From Corynebacterium glaucum (lineage in GTDB: Bacteria; Actinomycetota; Actinomycetes; Mycobacteriales; Mycobacteriaceae): a DNA stretch of 64,000 bases. A program made the position numbers and the translations under genes. Shown here piece by piece: positions 19,847 to 28,919 of this stretch. The notes under the pieces are model-generated. The model saw only the letters and a program-made list of their open reading frames with translations, was not told where the DNA came from and made no database searches. How positions within the stretch are numbered: position 1 is the stretch's first letter; each line of letters begins with the position of its first letter. The stretch lies in NCBI RefSeq assembly GCF_002287505.1, contig NZ_CP019688.1, positions 978,673 through 1,042,672 of the forward strand, given 5' to 3'.

Positions 19847-21061
19847 ATGACAACTGCACCTGCGCTCGCCGCCAAACCCGAGATCCCCCGCGCGATCTGG
19901 GTTTTGGTGGCTGCGGCGTTCATCATTGCGCTGGGATACGGCCTTATCGCCCCGGTACTCCCGCAGTTCGCCTCCAGCTTCAACGTGTCCATGGCCGCTG
20001 CCGGCGCGGTCATTTCCGCGTTCGCACTTGCGCGACTGCTCGGTGCGCCGGGCGCGGGCATTCTCATCGACAAACTCGGCTCGCGCCCGGTCTATCTCAC
20101 CGGCCTCTTCATCGTCGCGGTGGCCACCTTCTTCGTGGCGTTTGCTCAGGCCTATTGGCACATTTTGCTCCTGCGCTTCATCGCCGGGTTTGGCTCCACC
20201 ATGTTCACCCTGTCGGCGCAGGCACTGATTGTGCGCGTTACGCATCCGTCGATACGCGGGCGTGCGAACGCCCTCTACGCCACATCCTTCCTGTTGGGCA
20301 ACATCTTCGGCCCCATCATCGGCGCGGCGCTGTCCTTTCTGGGGTACCGCATCCCGTTTGCCGTCTACGGCATCGGCGTGGGGCTCGCGGCGTTTGTGGT
20401 GTGGCTGTTTACCCACAGCCGCCACAGCGGCAAGACACTGCCGCCGAACAAACCGCCAATGCAGCTCGCCGCCGCGTGGCGGCAGCCCACGTACAAGGCC
20501 TTGCTCGCGACGTCGTTTAGCAATGGGTTTGTAAACATGGGTACGCGAGTGGCCATCCTGCCGCTGTTCGCTGCCGCGATCTTTGAGCAAGGTGCCGCCG
20601 AGTCCGGGCTGGCGCTCACGGCGTTCGCCCTCGGCATGGCGATCATGCTGCAGTTCTCCGGCCGCCTGTCAGACCAGCACGGCCGCCGCCCGATGATTCT
20701 CATCGGGCTTATCGTCTGCGCCGCGGCGACCGGCGTGTTCGGCATGGCCACCAGCTTCTGGCCGCTAATGATCCTATCGATGATCGCGGGCGTCGGCTCC
20801 GGGCTGATGGCCCCGTCGACGCAGGCGGCGCTGGCGGACATCATCGGCAACGAACGCTCTGGCGGCAAAGTGCTTTCCACGTTCCAAATGACGCAGGACG
20901 CGGGCCAAATCCTCGCCCCGATCCTGGTGGGCTGGGTCGCCGAGGTCGCTGGCTTCGGCGCCGCCTTTGGTCTCTGCGGCGCGCTGCTCGGCATCTCGCT
21001 TGTCACCTTCGCCATCCTGGGCAAAGAGACCGCGACCAACTCGACCAAAGGAGCGAAATGA
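19847..21061 (+). CDS. MFS transporter
   Basis: 404-aa major facilitator with about 12 membrane segments. The loop 2-3 motif GILIDKLGSRPVYLTG and its repeat GRLSDQHGRRPMIL are clear, and the first helix has GYGLIAPVLPQF. It resembles drug/H+ antiporters of the DHA1 group. The ATG at 19847 is preferred over the GTG at 19835. It overlaps the nucleoside hydrolase gene by 4 bp (ATGA), so the two are translationally coupled, which suggests a purine or nucleoside-linked export or import role. That link is inferred. Confidence 0.88.
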   Translation: MTTAPALAAKPEIPRAIWVLVAAAFIIALGYGLIAPVLPQFASSFNVSMAAAGAVISAFALARLLGAPGAGILIDKLGSRPVYLTGLFIVAVATFFVAFAQAYWHILLLRFIAGFGSTMFTLSAQALIVRVTHPSIRGRANALYATSFLLGNIFGPIIGAALSFLGYRIPFAVYGIGVGLAAFVVWLFTHSRHSGKTLPPNKPPMQLAAAWRQPTYKALLATSFSNGFVNMGTRVAILPLFAAAIFEQGAAESGLALTAFALGMAIMLQFSGRLSDQHGRRPMILIGLIVCAAATGVFGMATSFWPLMILSMIAGVGSGLMAPSTQAALADIIGNERSGGKVLSTFQMTQDAGQILAPILVGWVAEVAGFGAAFGLCGALLGISLVTFAILGKETATNSTKGAK

Positions 21062-22056
21062 CCCGCGTCATCTTTGACTGCGACCCCGGCATCGACGACA
21101 CCTACGCCTTGATCTACCTCGCCGCCGCCAACCACGCGGGCGAGCTCGAGCTGGATTGCGTTACTACCACCGCCGGCAACGTCGAGGCGGAGCAGTGCGC
21201 GCAAAACGCCGCCTTCGTGCTGGCCCAATGCGGCCTGACCACGGTGCCGATCGCTGCCGGTGTGCCGGGTCCGCTCGAGGTCGAGCTGACCACCACGCCC
21301 GAAACCCACGGAGAGACGGGCCTGGGCTACATCACCGCGCCGCAGCGCCACGTCGATACCGACTGGGACCTGCTCTGGATCGACGCCATCGAGCGCGGCA
21401 CGGAGGACCTCCACCTCATCGTCACCGGGCCCATGACCAACCTCGCCGCCTTCGCTCGCCTGCACCCGCAGCACTTCCACGCGCTGCGGCACATCACGGC
21501 CATGGGCGGGGCGGTGAACTATCCCGGCAACACCACGCCCACCGCGGAGTGGAACTTCTGGGTCGACCCGCACGCCGCCGCCGAGGTCTTTAACATCGCG
21601 CGCACCCCGATCACCCTTTGCCCGCTCAACGCCACGGAACAGATGTTGCTTGAACCGAGGCGGTTGCAAGGGGTCGTCGATAAGCTTGGGCAAGCTCCGA
21701 TTGCCGCAAACCTTGCGGAAATCACCCGGTTCTACTTCGAGTTTCACCAGGAGGTAGGGGAGGGCTACCGCGCACAGATCCACGACTTGCTCACCGTGCT
21801 CATCGCACTGGACAAGGTCGAGAGCACAGTTTGCTTAACGACGCTCGACGTCGAGCCCACCTCCGCACTCCTGCGAGGCACCGTGGCCGCCGACTTGCGG
21901 GGGATGTGGGAGCGCGAACCCAACGCGCGCGTGGTTGAGCAGGCCGACGTGGCGGGGGCGTGGGCGGAGTTCGAGCGCGCCTGCGAGATCCACGCACAAT
22001 TCGCCGCCGGCGATGCCGGGTTGGCGGCCGGCTACCACCGCAAGGCGGAGGACTAG
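21058..22056 (+). CDS. Inosine-uridine-type nucleoside hydrolase
   Basis: 332-aa nucleoside N-ribohydrolase that splits nucleosides into base and ribose. The Ca-binding signature DCDPGIDDTYAL is at residues 7-18, and the second family motif NFWVDPHAA is present. GPMTNLAA and MGGAV also match. Start ATG overlaps the MFS stop. The neighbouring ECF transporter genes start 100 bp downstream on the same strand, which suggests uptake of the substrate by that transporter. Base specificity is not predictable. Confidence 0.92.
   Translation: MTRVIFDCDPGIDDTYALIYLAAANHAGELELDCVTTTAGNVEAEQCAQNAAFVLAQCGLTTVPIAAGVPGPLEVELTTTPETHGETGLGYITAPQRHVDTDWDLLWIDAIERGTEDLHLIVTGPMTNLAAFARLHPQHFHALRHITAMGGAVNYPGNTTPTAEWNFWVDPHAAAEVFNIARTPITLCPLNATEQMLLEPRRLQGVVDKLGQAPIAANLAEITRFYFEFHQEVGEGYRAQIHDLLTVLIALDKVESTVCLTTLDVEPTSALLRGTVAADLRGMWEREPNARVVEQADVAGAWAEFERACEIHAQFAAGDAGLAAGYHRKAED
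21676..21685 (+). repeat. GTCGATAAGC decamer, copy 3
   Basis: Exact copy inside the nucleoside hydrolase gene. Confidence 0.8.
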
Positions 22057-22159
22057 GCTTCGCGCTGCTACACTGCCAGATCAGTACGCCCGCGCGACCG
22101 AGGTGACATAGGCGCGTGGGTGCGTTGCTGTCGTTCCGATTCATCGCTACGGAGTTTTC

Positions 22160-22984
22160 ATGTCACACATTTCCACCCCTGCAGGCGCTGTTGGTACTGC
22201 CGGCGCCGAATGGACCCCGGCCCGCCGTGTGCTTGTGCTCACCGGCGCAGCGGTGATCGCCGCTACCTGGCTCTACGTGGTGCTCGCTCGTCCGACCGAG
22301 TGGGAGAACGTCACTGATTCGACCCAGGGCCTCATCACCTTGGCCGGTTACGGCATCGGCACCGTGCTGTTGCTTATTGCCACCATCCCGGTGCTGCCCG
22401 CGCGCACGCTGGGTCTGATCCCGATTGCGATGATTTTCAACTCACTCATCGGCCAGATTGTCGGATCGATCGGCCTACCGCTGTACCTGGACACTATCGG
22501 TACCGTCATTGTCGCGGCCCTCGCCGGACCCGTGGCCGGCATGACCACCGGCGCGTTGAACAACGTTGTGTGGGGCCTGCTCACCCCGGCGGCGCTGCCG
22601 TTCGCCGCGGGTGCGGCGCTGGTTGGGTACCTGTCCGGGCTGTTCATTCACAAGTTCCACGCGTTCAAAAATGTCGGCACCGTGATCCTCTACGGCTTGA
22701 TCCTGGGTCTTATCGGTGGCGCTGTGGCAGCGCCGGTCGCCGCGTTTGTGTACGGCGGCACCGCCGGTGTGGGTACGGGTGCGCTGGTGAGCCTGTTCCG
22801 TGAGATGGGCCAGTCCTTGATCGCGTCTGTAACCACCCAGGCGTTCATCTCTGACCCGATTGACAAGGTCATCGTGATGCTCATCGGTTACTTCACCGTG
22901 AAGGCACTGCCCAACAAAACTGTCAACGCCTTCGCCCCGCGCGAAGGTTTGGGTTCGAAGGGCGCCATCGCCGCCACTGGTTAA
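22160..22984 (+). CDS. ECF transporter substrate-binding (S) component
   Basis: 274-aa membrane protein with about 6 helices. LPLYLDTIGTVIVAALAGPVAG and TGALNNVVWGL are the typical S-component pattern (D..GT ... GP.AG ... G...N). It should bind the imported small molecule in the membrane. It does not match a vitamin S-component I know by sequence. Position after a nucleoside hydrolase and before T and ATPase genes points to a nucleoside or base. GCTACGGAG precedes the ATG. Confidence 0.8.
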   Translation: MSHISTPAGAVGTAGAEWTPARRVLVLTGAAVIAATWLYVVLARPTEWENVTDSTQGLITLAGYGIGTVLLLIATIPVLPARTLGLIPIAMIFNSLIGQIVGSIGLPLYLDTIGTVIVAALAGPVAGMTTGALNNVVWGLLTPAALPFAAGAALVGYLSGLFIHKFHAFKNVGTVILYGLILGLIGGAVAAPVAAFVYGGTAGVGTGALVSLFREMGQSLIASVTTQAFISDPIDKVIVMLIGYFTVKALPNKTVNAFAPREGLGSKGAIAATG

Positions 22985-23002
22985 GTCCTCGAACTGCTGC
23001 CA

Positions 23003-23683
23003 GTGGTCAACCCGCTCACCGCGCTCGCCGTCGCGGCCTCCGGCTGGATCCTCGTAATGGGGATCAACACACCGGTGGCCTCGGCGGCGATCATTGTTAC
23101 CGCGCTGGTGATCGGCACCGCGAAGACCCGCAACGCCTCCCTCATCATCGCCGTCGCTGCGCTTGCGGTTCCGGTACTGCTGTCGATGATGCTCATCCAC
23201 GCCCCATACGGCGAACAGCGGATCGCCCCGCTGATCACCGCCGACGGACTGCTTGTCGCCGGTGAACTGGGTCTCCGATTCATCGCGCTGATGTCCTGCG
23301 TCCTCTCCGCAGGCACGTTCATCCGCATCACCGAGCTGACCAAAGCTCTGCAAATTCTGCGCAGCGGAAACCGATTGAGCTACCTGGCTGGTTCAACGCT
23401 GCAGCTGTTTCCTCAAGGCGCGCAGCGCGTCAGCATCACCCGCGACGCGAACGCACTCAAGGCTCGCCCGATCACCGTCAAGACGGTGGTGCCCAACCTG
23501 GCTATGCCGGTGCTCACCGAGCTGCTCACCCAGGCCGCATCACGCGGCCGCGCGCTGGAAACCGCAGGCTACAACCTTGAGGGCCGCCGCACCGTGCTGC
23601 GTCCCGTGCACGACTCCAAGCTCCAGCGCGCGATCCGCTGGCTGCTCCCAATCATCTGCATTGCGGTGGTCATATGGATCTAA
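23003..23683 (+). CDS. ECF transporter T component
   Basis: 226-aa transmembrane coupling protein. It starts VNPLTALAVA (the NPL motif is typical for EcfT) and has several hydrophobic helices. Cytoplasmic coupling helices lie around TRDANALKARP and the Ala-Arg-Gly motif QAASRGRALE, which contact the ATPases. Start is GTG; the stop codon of the S gene is 18 bp upstream. It overlaps the ATPase gene by 10 bp. Confidence 0.85.
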   Translation: MVNPLTALAVAASGWILVMGINTPVASAAIIVTALVIGTAKTRNASLIIAVAALAVPVLLSMMLIHAPYGEQRIAPLITADGLLVAGELGLRFIALMSCVLSAGTFIRITELTKALQILRSGNRLSYLAGSTLQLFPQGAQRVSITRDANALKARPITVKTVVPNLAMPVLTELLTQAASRGRALETAGYNLEGRRTVLRPVHDSKLQRAIRWLLPIICIAVVIWI

Positions 23684-24882
23684 CTCCGCTCATCGAAGCC
23701 CTCGAGCGCCACGACACCGTCGAGATCATCGGCAACTCTGGCTCCGGCCTGACCACCTTGGCCAACCAGATTCACGAGACCTGGCCCCACGCCGCCGTGG
23801 TCGGCCAAGACCCCATCGCCCACATCACCTTCCTGCGCGACACCGTCATCGAAGAGGTCGCCATCGGCCTCGAGCAACACGGCGTGCCCCGCGAAGAAAT
23901 GCAGGCACGCTGCGAAGCCATCCTCGCCGCCGCCGGCCTTGCCGAGCTCGCCGAGCACAACCCCACCAAACTCTCCGGCGGCCAAACCCGCCGCCTCGCC
24001 ATCGCCGCCGTCGCCATCCTCGAGCCCGAAATCCTCGTACTCGACGACCCCTTCGCCGGTCTCGACCCGAACTCCGCCGCCCGCATCGCCACGCTCCTCA
24101 GGTCGCTTCCCTCCAAGCTGGTCCTGCTTGGCACCCGCCCCCGTATGGCAGGGGAGCAGTTCACGCTTATCGACGCCTCGTTGCAACCCCATACCCAACC
24201 CCCAACCGCACCGGTCTTGCCCGCTAAAGTCACGCCGCCGGTTCTTCCCGCGCTCGACCTCGGGGAGGTGGCCGCGACCCGCGGCGGTAAGAAGCGGAAG
24301 TGGTGGCAATTCCGCGGCGCGGAAGAACCGGTCTTCACCGCAGGCCCGATCCACCTAGTCGCGCGTCCCGGTGAGGTGGTGTGGCTCCGCGGTGCGAACG
24401 GCGCCGGCAAGACAACCCTGCTTCGCGCGCTCGCTGGCCTCGACGGCAATCCGGGCCTAGAGAAGACCCACGGCATCACCGTGTCGCTTGCGCTCCAACG
24501 TGCAGCCGACCAACTTGCGGAATCAACGGTGCGCGCCTTCGTCGATTCAGACGAAGCACTAGCGCGTCTCGCAGAACCGGCCGGCTCGCTTCCCGGCATC
24601 GCCTTTGATCCGGACTCCCACCCGATCGATCTGCCGGCCGCGCATTTGCGCCTCGTGCAGCTCGCCCAGGTCTTCGCCCAAGGCCGCCAGCTCGTACTCC
24701 TCGATGAGCCCAACGTCGGCCTCGACGCCCCCGGCCGCGAGCGTGCCCACGCCCTCATCGCCGACGCACTCGCAAACGGCCAGGCGATCATCATGACCTG
24801 CCACGACGAGACCTTCGCCGCGGAAGTGGGGGAGTTCGGGTCCGTTACCGCTCGGAAGCTACTGGCGCAGTCGTATCCGTAG
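23674..24882 (+). CDS. ECF transporter fused double ATPase (A-A')
   Basis: 402 aa with two ABC domains. Domain 1 (1-170): Walker A is GNSGSGLTT at 20-28 with Leu26 in place of the essential Lys, LSGGQ is intact at 100-104, Walker B LVLDDP has Asp125 instead of Glu, and no H-loop His is seen. Domain 2 (220-402): Walker [10 protein letters not shown] at 240-248 is intact, the LSGGQ region is replaced by LPAAHLRL, Walker B LVLLDEP and H-loop His377 are intact. The good Walker A of domain 2 and the good LSGGQ of domain 1 can form one working site. Its 3' end overlaps the convergent parA-like gene by 38 bp. Confidence 0.88.
   Translation: MDLTPLIEALERHDTVEIIGNSGSGLTTLANQIHETWPHAAVVGQDPIAHITFLRDTVIEEVAIGLEQHGVPREEMQARCEAILAAAGLAELAEHNPTKLSGGQTRRLAIAAVAILEPEILVLDDPFAGLDPNSAARIATLLRSLPSKLVLLGTRPRMAGEQFTLIDASLQPHTQPPTAPVLPAKVTPPVLPALDLGEVAATRGGKKRKWWQFRGAEEPVFTAGPIHLVARPGEVVWLRGANGAGKTTLLRALAGLDGNPGLEKTHGITVSLALQRAADQLAESTVRAFVDSDEALARLAEPAGSLPGIAFDPDSHPIDLPAAHLRLVQLAQVFAQGRQLVLLDEPNVGLDAPGRERAHALIADALANGQAIIMTCHDETFAAEVGEFGSVTARKLLAQSYP
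24165..24174 (-). repeat. GTCGATAAGC decamer, copy 4
   Basis: Exact copy on the minus strand, inside the ECF ATPase gene. Confidence 0.8.
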
Positions 24883-25942
24883 CGAACAGCCTGTCGTGCA
24901 CCGCGACCGAGACGTCCTTTATCTTGTTCGCGTAGTTGTCTCTCTGGGTAGTTTGTGCGCCTTTCACCCCATCGTTTGATGTGAGTTCTGCGATCGGCGC
25001 GTGGACATCTTGAGCAGTAGCAGGCATGGAGTGCATGTGTGGAACATGCCCGAGAAGGTACTCCGAGTCTTGCTGGCTCAGTGCTTGTCCGATTCGTAGA
25101 GCTTCATCACCGAATTTGTCACGGAATCGTTCAAAGGCGCCTACAAGCTGCTCTTGACCGTTTGCTTTTTTCTTGACGTACTCAAGTGTCGTGTAGCCCA
25201 GGTAGTTCAGCTGACTTCCTCCGTGACCCGGCAGCCGGAGATTTCGAGCTTTCTTCTCGTAACTCGGGCTGAATCTCCGCCACGCTTCGATGTTGCCTTC
25301 CGCCATTTCGGAGTACTCCGTTACCCAGGCATCGAACCATCGGGCAAGATTTCCAAAAGCGTGGTAGCTGAAAAGGTCAGTCGCAGTGGGTGTCACAAAA
25401 GCATCGCAACCCAGCAGCACCGTCCTGTTGAACGGTCCAAGGCTTGGGCCGACATCAAACATGATGATGTCGTACCGGTCTTTGTCCTCCATCGCAGTAA
25501 CGAGTTGTCCCGCCCAGTGCACGCGCCGAAAGGCAGCAGTTTCTCGACTTAAGGCCATCTGCCAAGCCGCGGACATGACGTCTTCGATCTGAGAGAGAGA
25601 CGTGTGCCCCGCAAGTACATCAATGTTGAAACGTTCTGAACGATAGATCGGAAGATTGTCGTCGATCTCAGGCTCGCCCTCACGCAGCGGAATAAAGAGA
25701 CCGTAAACGGATTTGGAAAGAGATTCGCGCAGCGCCACCTCGGGATCGGTGCCGCCATCGTAGATCTCGCGGGTCTGTGCTTCACTAAGCAGCAGTTGTG
25801 TGGCATTGCACTGTGGATCGCAGTCTACAAAGAGAACCCGATAACCGCGTTTAGCAAAGTTATACGCAACGTTGGTAGATAGGGTGGTCTTGCCTACCCC
25901 GCCCTTGTTATTGAAGAAGCTCAGAGTCTTCATTCTGGACAT
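24845..25942 (-). CDS. Orphan ParA-type ATPase
   Basis: 365-aa ParA/Soj-like ATPase. Deviant Walker A KGGVGKTT at 13-20, [15 protein letters not shown] is motif A', and [15 protein letters not shown] is Walker B. It is longer than usual ParA, with an extra C-terminal part ([15 protein letters not shown] end). No ParB or parS site is next to it. Base composition is visibly less GC-rich than the flanks, and it interrupts an otherwise metabolic region, so horizontal gain is likely. GGGAGGAAT precedes the ATG. Such solitary ParAs can position cargo other than plasmids; role unknown. Confidence 0.82.
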   Translation of the reverse strand: MSRMKTLSFFNNKGGVGKTTLSTNVAYNFAKRGYRVLFVDCDPQCNATQLLLSEAQTREIYDGGTDPEVALRESLSKSVYGLFIPLREGEPEIDDNLPIYRSERFNIDVLAGHTSLSQIEDVMSAAWQMALSRETAAFRRVHWAGQLVTAMEDKDRYDIIMFDVGPSLGPFNRTVLLGCDAFVTPTATDLFSYHAFGNLARWFDAWVTEYSEMAEGNIEAWRRFSPSYEKKARNLRLPGHGGSQLNYLGYTTLEYVKKKANGQEQLVGAFERFRDKFGDEALRIGQALSQQDSEYLLGHVPHMHSMPATAQDVHAPIAELTSNDGVKGAQTTQRDNYANKIKDVSVAVHDRLFATDTTAPVASER

Positions 25943-26124
25943 AATTCCTCCCGTGAACTGCGGCCCGAAAAATATTACCGGACTAAAAGTCTCTATACCC
26001 TTTCAAGCCGCGGTGCAGGTCGAATACGTGGCGGATCCCGCCCGGTAAGTACGTTCCTCTTACAGGGCACTGGTTGTACTAAACCGCGCGGAGGAGCAAC
26101 CACCCGTCGTGAAGCAAAAGCTCC
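25943..26124. promoter_or_regulatory. parA promoter region and ldh 3' region
   Basis: 182 bp. The parA-proximal half is AT-rich (AAATATTACC, AAAGTCTCTATACC) and should contain its promoter. Next to ldh there is GTCGTGAAGCAAAAGCTCCTT (split here by its centre: GTCGTGAAGC then AAAAGCTCCTT), a diverged form of the dispersed decamer element; it could also act as part of a weak ldh terminator with GAGGAGC upstream. Confidence 0.45.
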
Positions 26125-27120
26125 TTAGTCTGTCAGCCCAGTGCTCTCGATGACCTCGCGCAGGGTGGAAGCGGACTTGTCAAACTTTGCGAACTCGTCC
26201 TCGGAGAGGCGCAGCTCGACAACGTTGCGCACGCCGTTGCGGTTGAGGACGGTCGGGGTGCCGATGTAGATGTCCTCGCGCGCGTACTCGCCCTGGAGCA
26301 GCGCGGAGATCGGCAGAGCGACATCCTCGTTGCGCAGGATCGCCTTGGTGATGCGGGCGAGTGCGGAGCCGATGCCGAAGGAGGTGTTGCCCTTGCGCTT
26401 GATGATGTCGTAGGCGGCGTCGCGGGTCTTCACGAACATCTCGTCGATTTCGTCGTAGATGCCCGGGTTGGTCTCGGCCTCCTTCTCCAGCATCGCGTGC
26501 AGCGGGACACCGGCGACGGTGCCGGTGGAGATGACCGGAAGCTCGGAGTCGCCGTGCTCGCCGATGATGTAGTTGTGCACCGCCGACGGCGCGAGGTCGA
26601 AGCGCTTGCCCAGGTTGTGGCGCCAGCGCGCGGTATCCAGCACGGTGCCGGAGCCGATGACCTGGCTCGACGGCAGACCGGTCTGCTTCCAGGTGACGTA
26701 GGTGAGCACGTCGACCGGGTTGGTTGCGACGAGGTAGATGCCGTTGAAGCCGTTGGCCATGACCTCGTTGTTGATGGACTCGAAAATCTTCACGTTGCGT
26801 GCCACCAGGTCGAGGCGGGTCTCACCCTCGCGCTGCGCAACACCAGCGCAGTTGACCACCATTGCGGCGTCGCGGCAGTCTTCGTAGGTGCCAACGGTGA
26901 CATCGATGTTGTGGCCGGAGTACGGCACGGAGTGGGAGAGGTCCTCAGCCTGCGCCCAGGTGAGCTCCTCGTTCAGGTCGATGATCGCCAGGTGATCGGT
27001 CAGGCCCTGGTTCAGCAGAGCGTACGCGTACGCGATGCCGACAGCACCTGCGCCGATGAGGACGACCTTGGTGCCGGGGGTGACTGGGAGGTTGTTCGGA
27101 TTTGCGTCGATGCCTGGCAT
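26125..27120 (-). CDS. ldh: L-lactate dehydrogenase
   Basis: 331-aa NAD-dependent enzyme interconverting pyruvate and L-lactate. The nucleotide-binding [13 protein letters not shown] is near 23-35, and the catalytic His is in [27 protein letters not shown] and the substrate Arg in [11 protein letters not shown] are also present, which separates it from malate dehydrogenase. AGAAGGGA precedes the ATG. Single-gene unit, with the amino-acid permease upstream on the same strand. Confidence 0.95.
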   Translation of the reverse strand: MPGIDANPNNLPVTPGTKVVLIGAGAVGIAYAYALLNQGLTDHLAIIDLNEELTWAQAEDLSHSVPYSGHNIDVTVGTYEDCRDAAMVVNCAGVAQREGETRLDLVARNVKIFESINNEVMANGFNGIYLVATNPVDVLTYVTWKQTGLPSSQVIGSGTVLDTARWRHNLGKRFDLAPSAVHNYIIGEHGDSELPVISTGTVAGVPLHAMLEKEAETNPGIYDEIDEMFVKTRDAAYDIIKRKGNTSFGIGSALARITKAILRNEDVALPISALLQGEYAREDIYIGTPTVLNRNGVRNVVELRLSEDEFAKFDKSASTLREVIESTGLTD

Positions 27121-27229
27121 GGCGAGATCCCTTCTGCGTTTTTCAATAGCGCTCGATGGCTTCTGACACCACCCATTGTCCCACTTTGGTCATACCTTCG
27201 CCGGGTAGCCGGGTGGTTCGTGATCGAGG

Positions 27230-28654
27230 TTACTTGCGGTCGTAGGGGGAGTGGGCTGAAGCAATTGCTTGAGGACGCCCTGACGCGTAGTAGAGCACCG
27301 TCATCACGGTCAAGAATCCGACACCGACAGCCAACGCGAGGTGGTAGCGCGGTTGCCAGACCATGATGCCGAAGGTGAAGAGGATGAATGCGATAGCGAA
27401 GTACTGCCCGTAGGGCCAGAAGGGTACGGGAAAACGCAGGGCCTGTACCTCGTTGGGGGTCATGTGGCGGCGGGAGGCGACGTGTGCGAGCAGGATCATT
27501 AGCCAGACGAAGACTGTAGCGAAGGTGGCCAAGGCTGCGATGGTCTCAAAGACGTTTGGGAAGATCGCGTTGAGCACGACCCCAACGATGAGCACGACGA
27601 GCAAACTGATCGTGGTCATCACCGGGATGTCGCGGACGGTCTTGGCCATCGCCTTCGGTGCGAGGCCCTCCTTGGCCAGACCAGTGAGCACTCGCCCGGT
27701 ACCGAAGAGGTCAGCGTTGATCGCGGAAAGCGCTGCCGTGATGACGACGACGTTGAGGAGCCCCGCCGCCCAGCTCACGCCGAGCGTGCTGAAGATCTGG
27801 ACGAAGGGGCTCTCTTCGCCGTCGATGGTGGGCCACGGGTTGAGCATGAGGATGATGAGGATGGCCAGCACGTAGAAGATGAGGATTCGTGCAGGCACGG
27901 TGTTCACTGCACGGGGGATTGAGCTGTCCGGGTCGTCGGCTTCCGTGCCGGCAACGCCAATGATCTCGGTGCCGCCGAATGCGAATAGTACGAGGATGAA
28001 CGACGCGATCATCCCCTCGAAGCCATTGGGGAAGAAGCCGCCGTGGCTCCACAGGTTGCTGATGCCCGTCAACTCGGGGTTCTCGCCGAGGTTGAACGCC
28101 AGGATTGCTGCGCCGCCGACAATCATGCCGACAACGGCTGCGACCTTGATCAGGGTGAAGGCGAACTCGAGTTCACCGAACCACCGCACCGATGCGAGGT
28201 TGGCTGCGCCAATGATGAGCAGTGTCACGGAGATCCAGACCCACGCCGGCGTGGTGGGAAACCAGAACTTCATGTAGATGCCAATGGCGGTGAGGTCAGC
28301 GAGACACACAATCATCATTTCGAAGGCGAACATCCAGCCTGTGATGTAGCCGCCCAGACCCCCGAGGTGCTCGCGGCAGTACACCGCAAATGAGCCCCGC
28401 ACGGGGTGGCGCACCGACATCTCGCCCAGGGCGCGGAGCATGAAGTACACGACCGCGCCGCCGAACAGGTACACCAGCAAAACGGACGGGCCAGCTGCTT
28501 GAATCGCCCCGGCGGACCCGTAGAACAGACCGGTACCAATCGCCGACCCCAGCGCGATGAAGTGAATATGTCGGTGGGACAGCCCCCGCCGTTGTGGGTG
28601 GGCGGCCGATTCAGCGGCCGACACTGCAGAACCTTCGGGCGGGGGAGTGGTCAT
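27230..28654 (-). CDS. Amino acid permease (AAT/APC family)
   Basis: 474 aa with about 12 transmembrane helices. The N-terminal RGLSHRHIHFIALGSAIGTG is the signature of the amino acid transporter family (AroP/ProY/CycA/GabP group), followed by GEMSVRHPVRGSF. Substrate cannot be fixed. The ATG at 28654 was chosen; a TTG three codons upstream is less likely. GGAAG lies close to it. Confidence 0.9.
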   Translation of the reverse strand: MTTPPPEGSAVSAAESAAHPQRRGLSHRHIHFIALGSAIGTGLFYGSAGAIQAAGPSVLLVYLFGGAVVYFMLRALGEMSVRHPVRGSFAVYCREHLGGLGGYITGWMFAFEMMIVCLADLTAIGIYMKFWFPTTPAWVWISVTLLIIGAANLASVRWFGELEFAFTLIKVAAVVGMIVGGAAILAFNLGENPELTGISNLWSHGGFFPNGFEGMIASFILVLFAFGGTEIIGVAGTEADDPDSSIPRAVNTVPARILIFYVLAILIILMLNPWPTIDGEESPFVQIFSTLGVSWAAGLLNVVVITAALSAINADLFGTGRVLTGLAKEGLAPKAMAKTVRDIPVMTTISLLVVLIVGVVLNAIFPNVFETIAALATFATVFVWLMILLAHVASRRHMTPNEVQALRFPVPFWPYGQYFAIAFILFTFGIMVWQPRYHLALAVGVGFLTVMTVLYYASGRPQAIASAHSPYDRK

Positions 28655-28857
28655 TGCTTCCAAACCTTTGCTCTTTTACCTGTCCATCGATGTGAACCGC
28701 TTCGAGGATATCCCCCGTGACTCGGCCGTGAAAACAGTGTGGGGACTAGTGGAGCCACAACCTCCCGCGGGATATCAAGCGGTGCTCGTACACAGCGCCT
28801 GACCTACGCGGCAAATTGGTGCGCTCGGTTGGGGTTGGTGGGGGCGTTGGACGGGCC

Positions 28858-28867
28858 GTCGATAAGC
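28858..28867 (+). repeat. GTCGATAAGC decamer, copy 5 (extended, intergenic)
   Basis: Exact copy followed by GAAAAGCTCCTTTT, in the leader of the DEAD-box gene. Confidence 0.8.
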
Positions 28868-28919
28868 GAAAAGCTCCTTTTAACAGGTTGGAGGGATGTT
28901 CACGTAGGGTTGGTGGGCA

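Noticed and set aside
22057..22159. Riboswitch in front of the ECF S gene
   Set aside because: An imperfect hairpin (CGCCCGCGCG / GCGCGTGGGTGCG) is present, but no known riboswitch core is recognisable.
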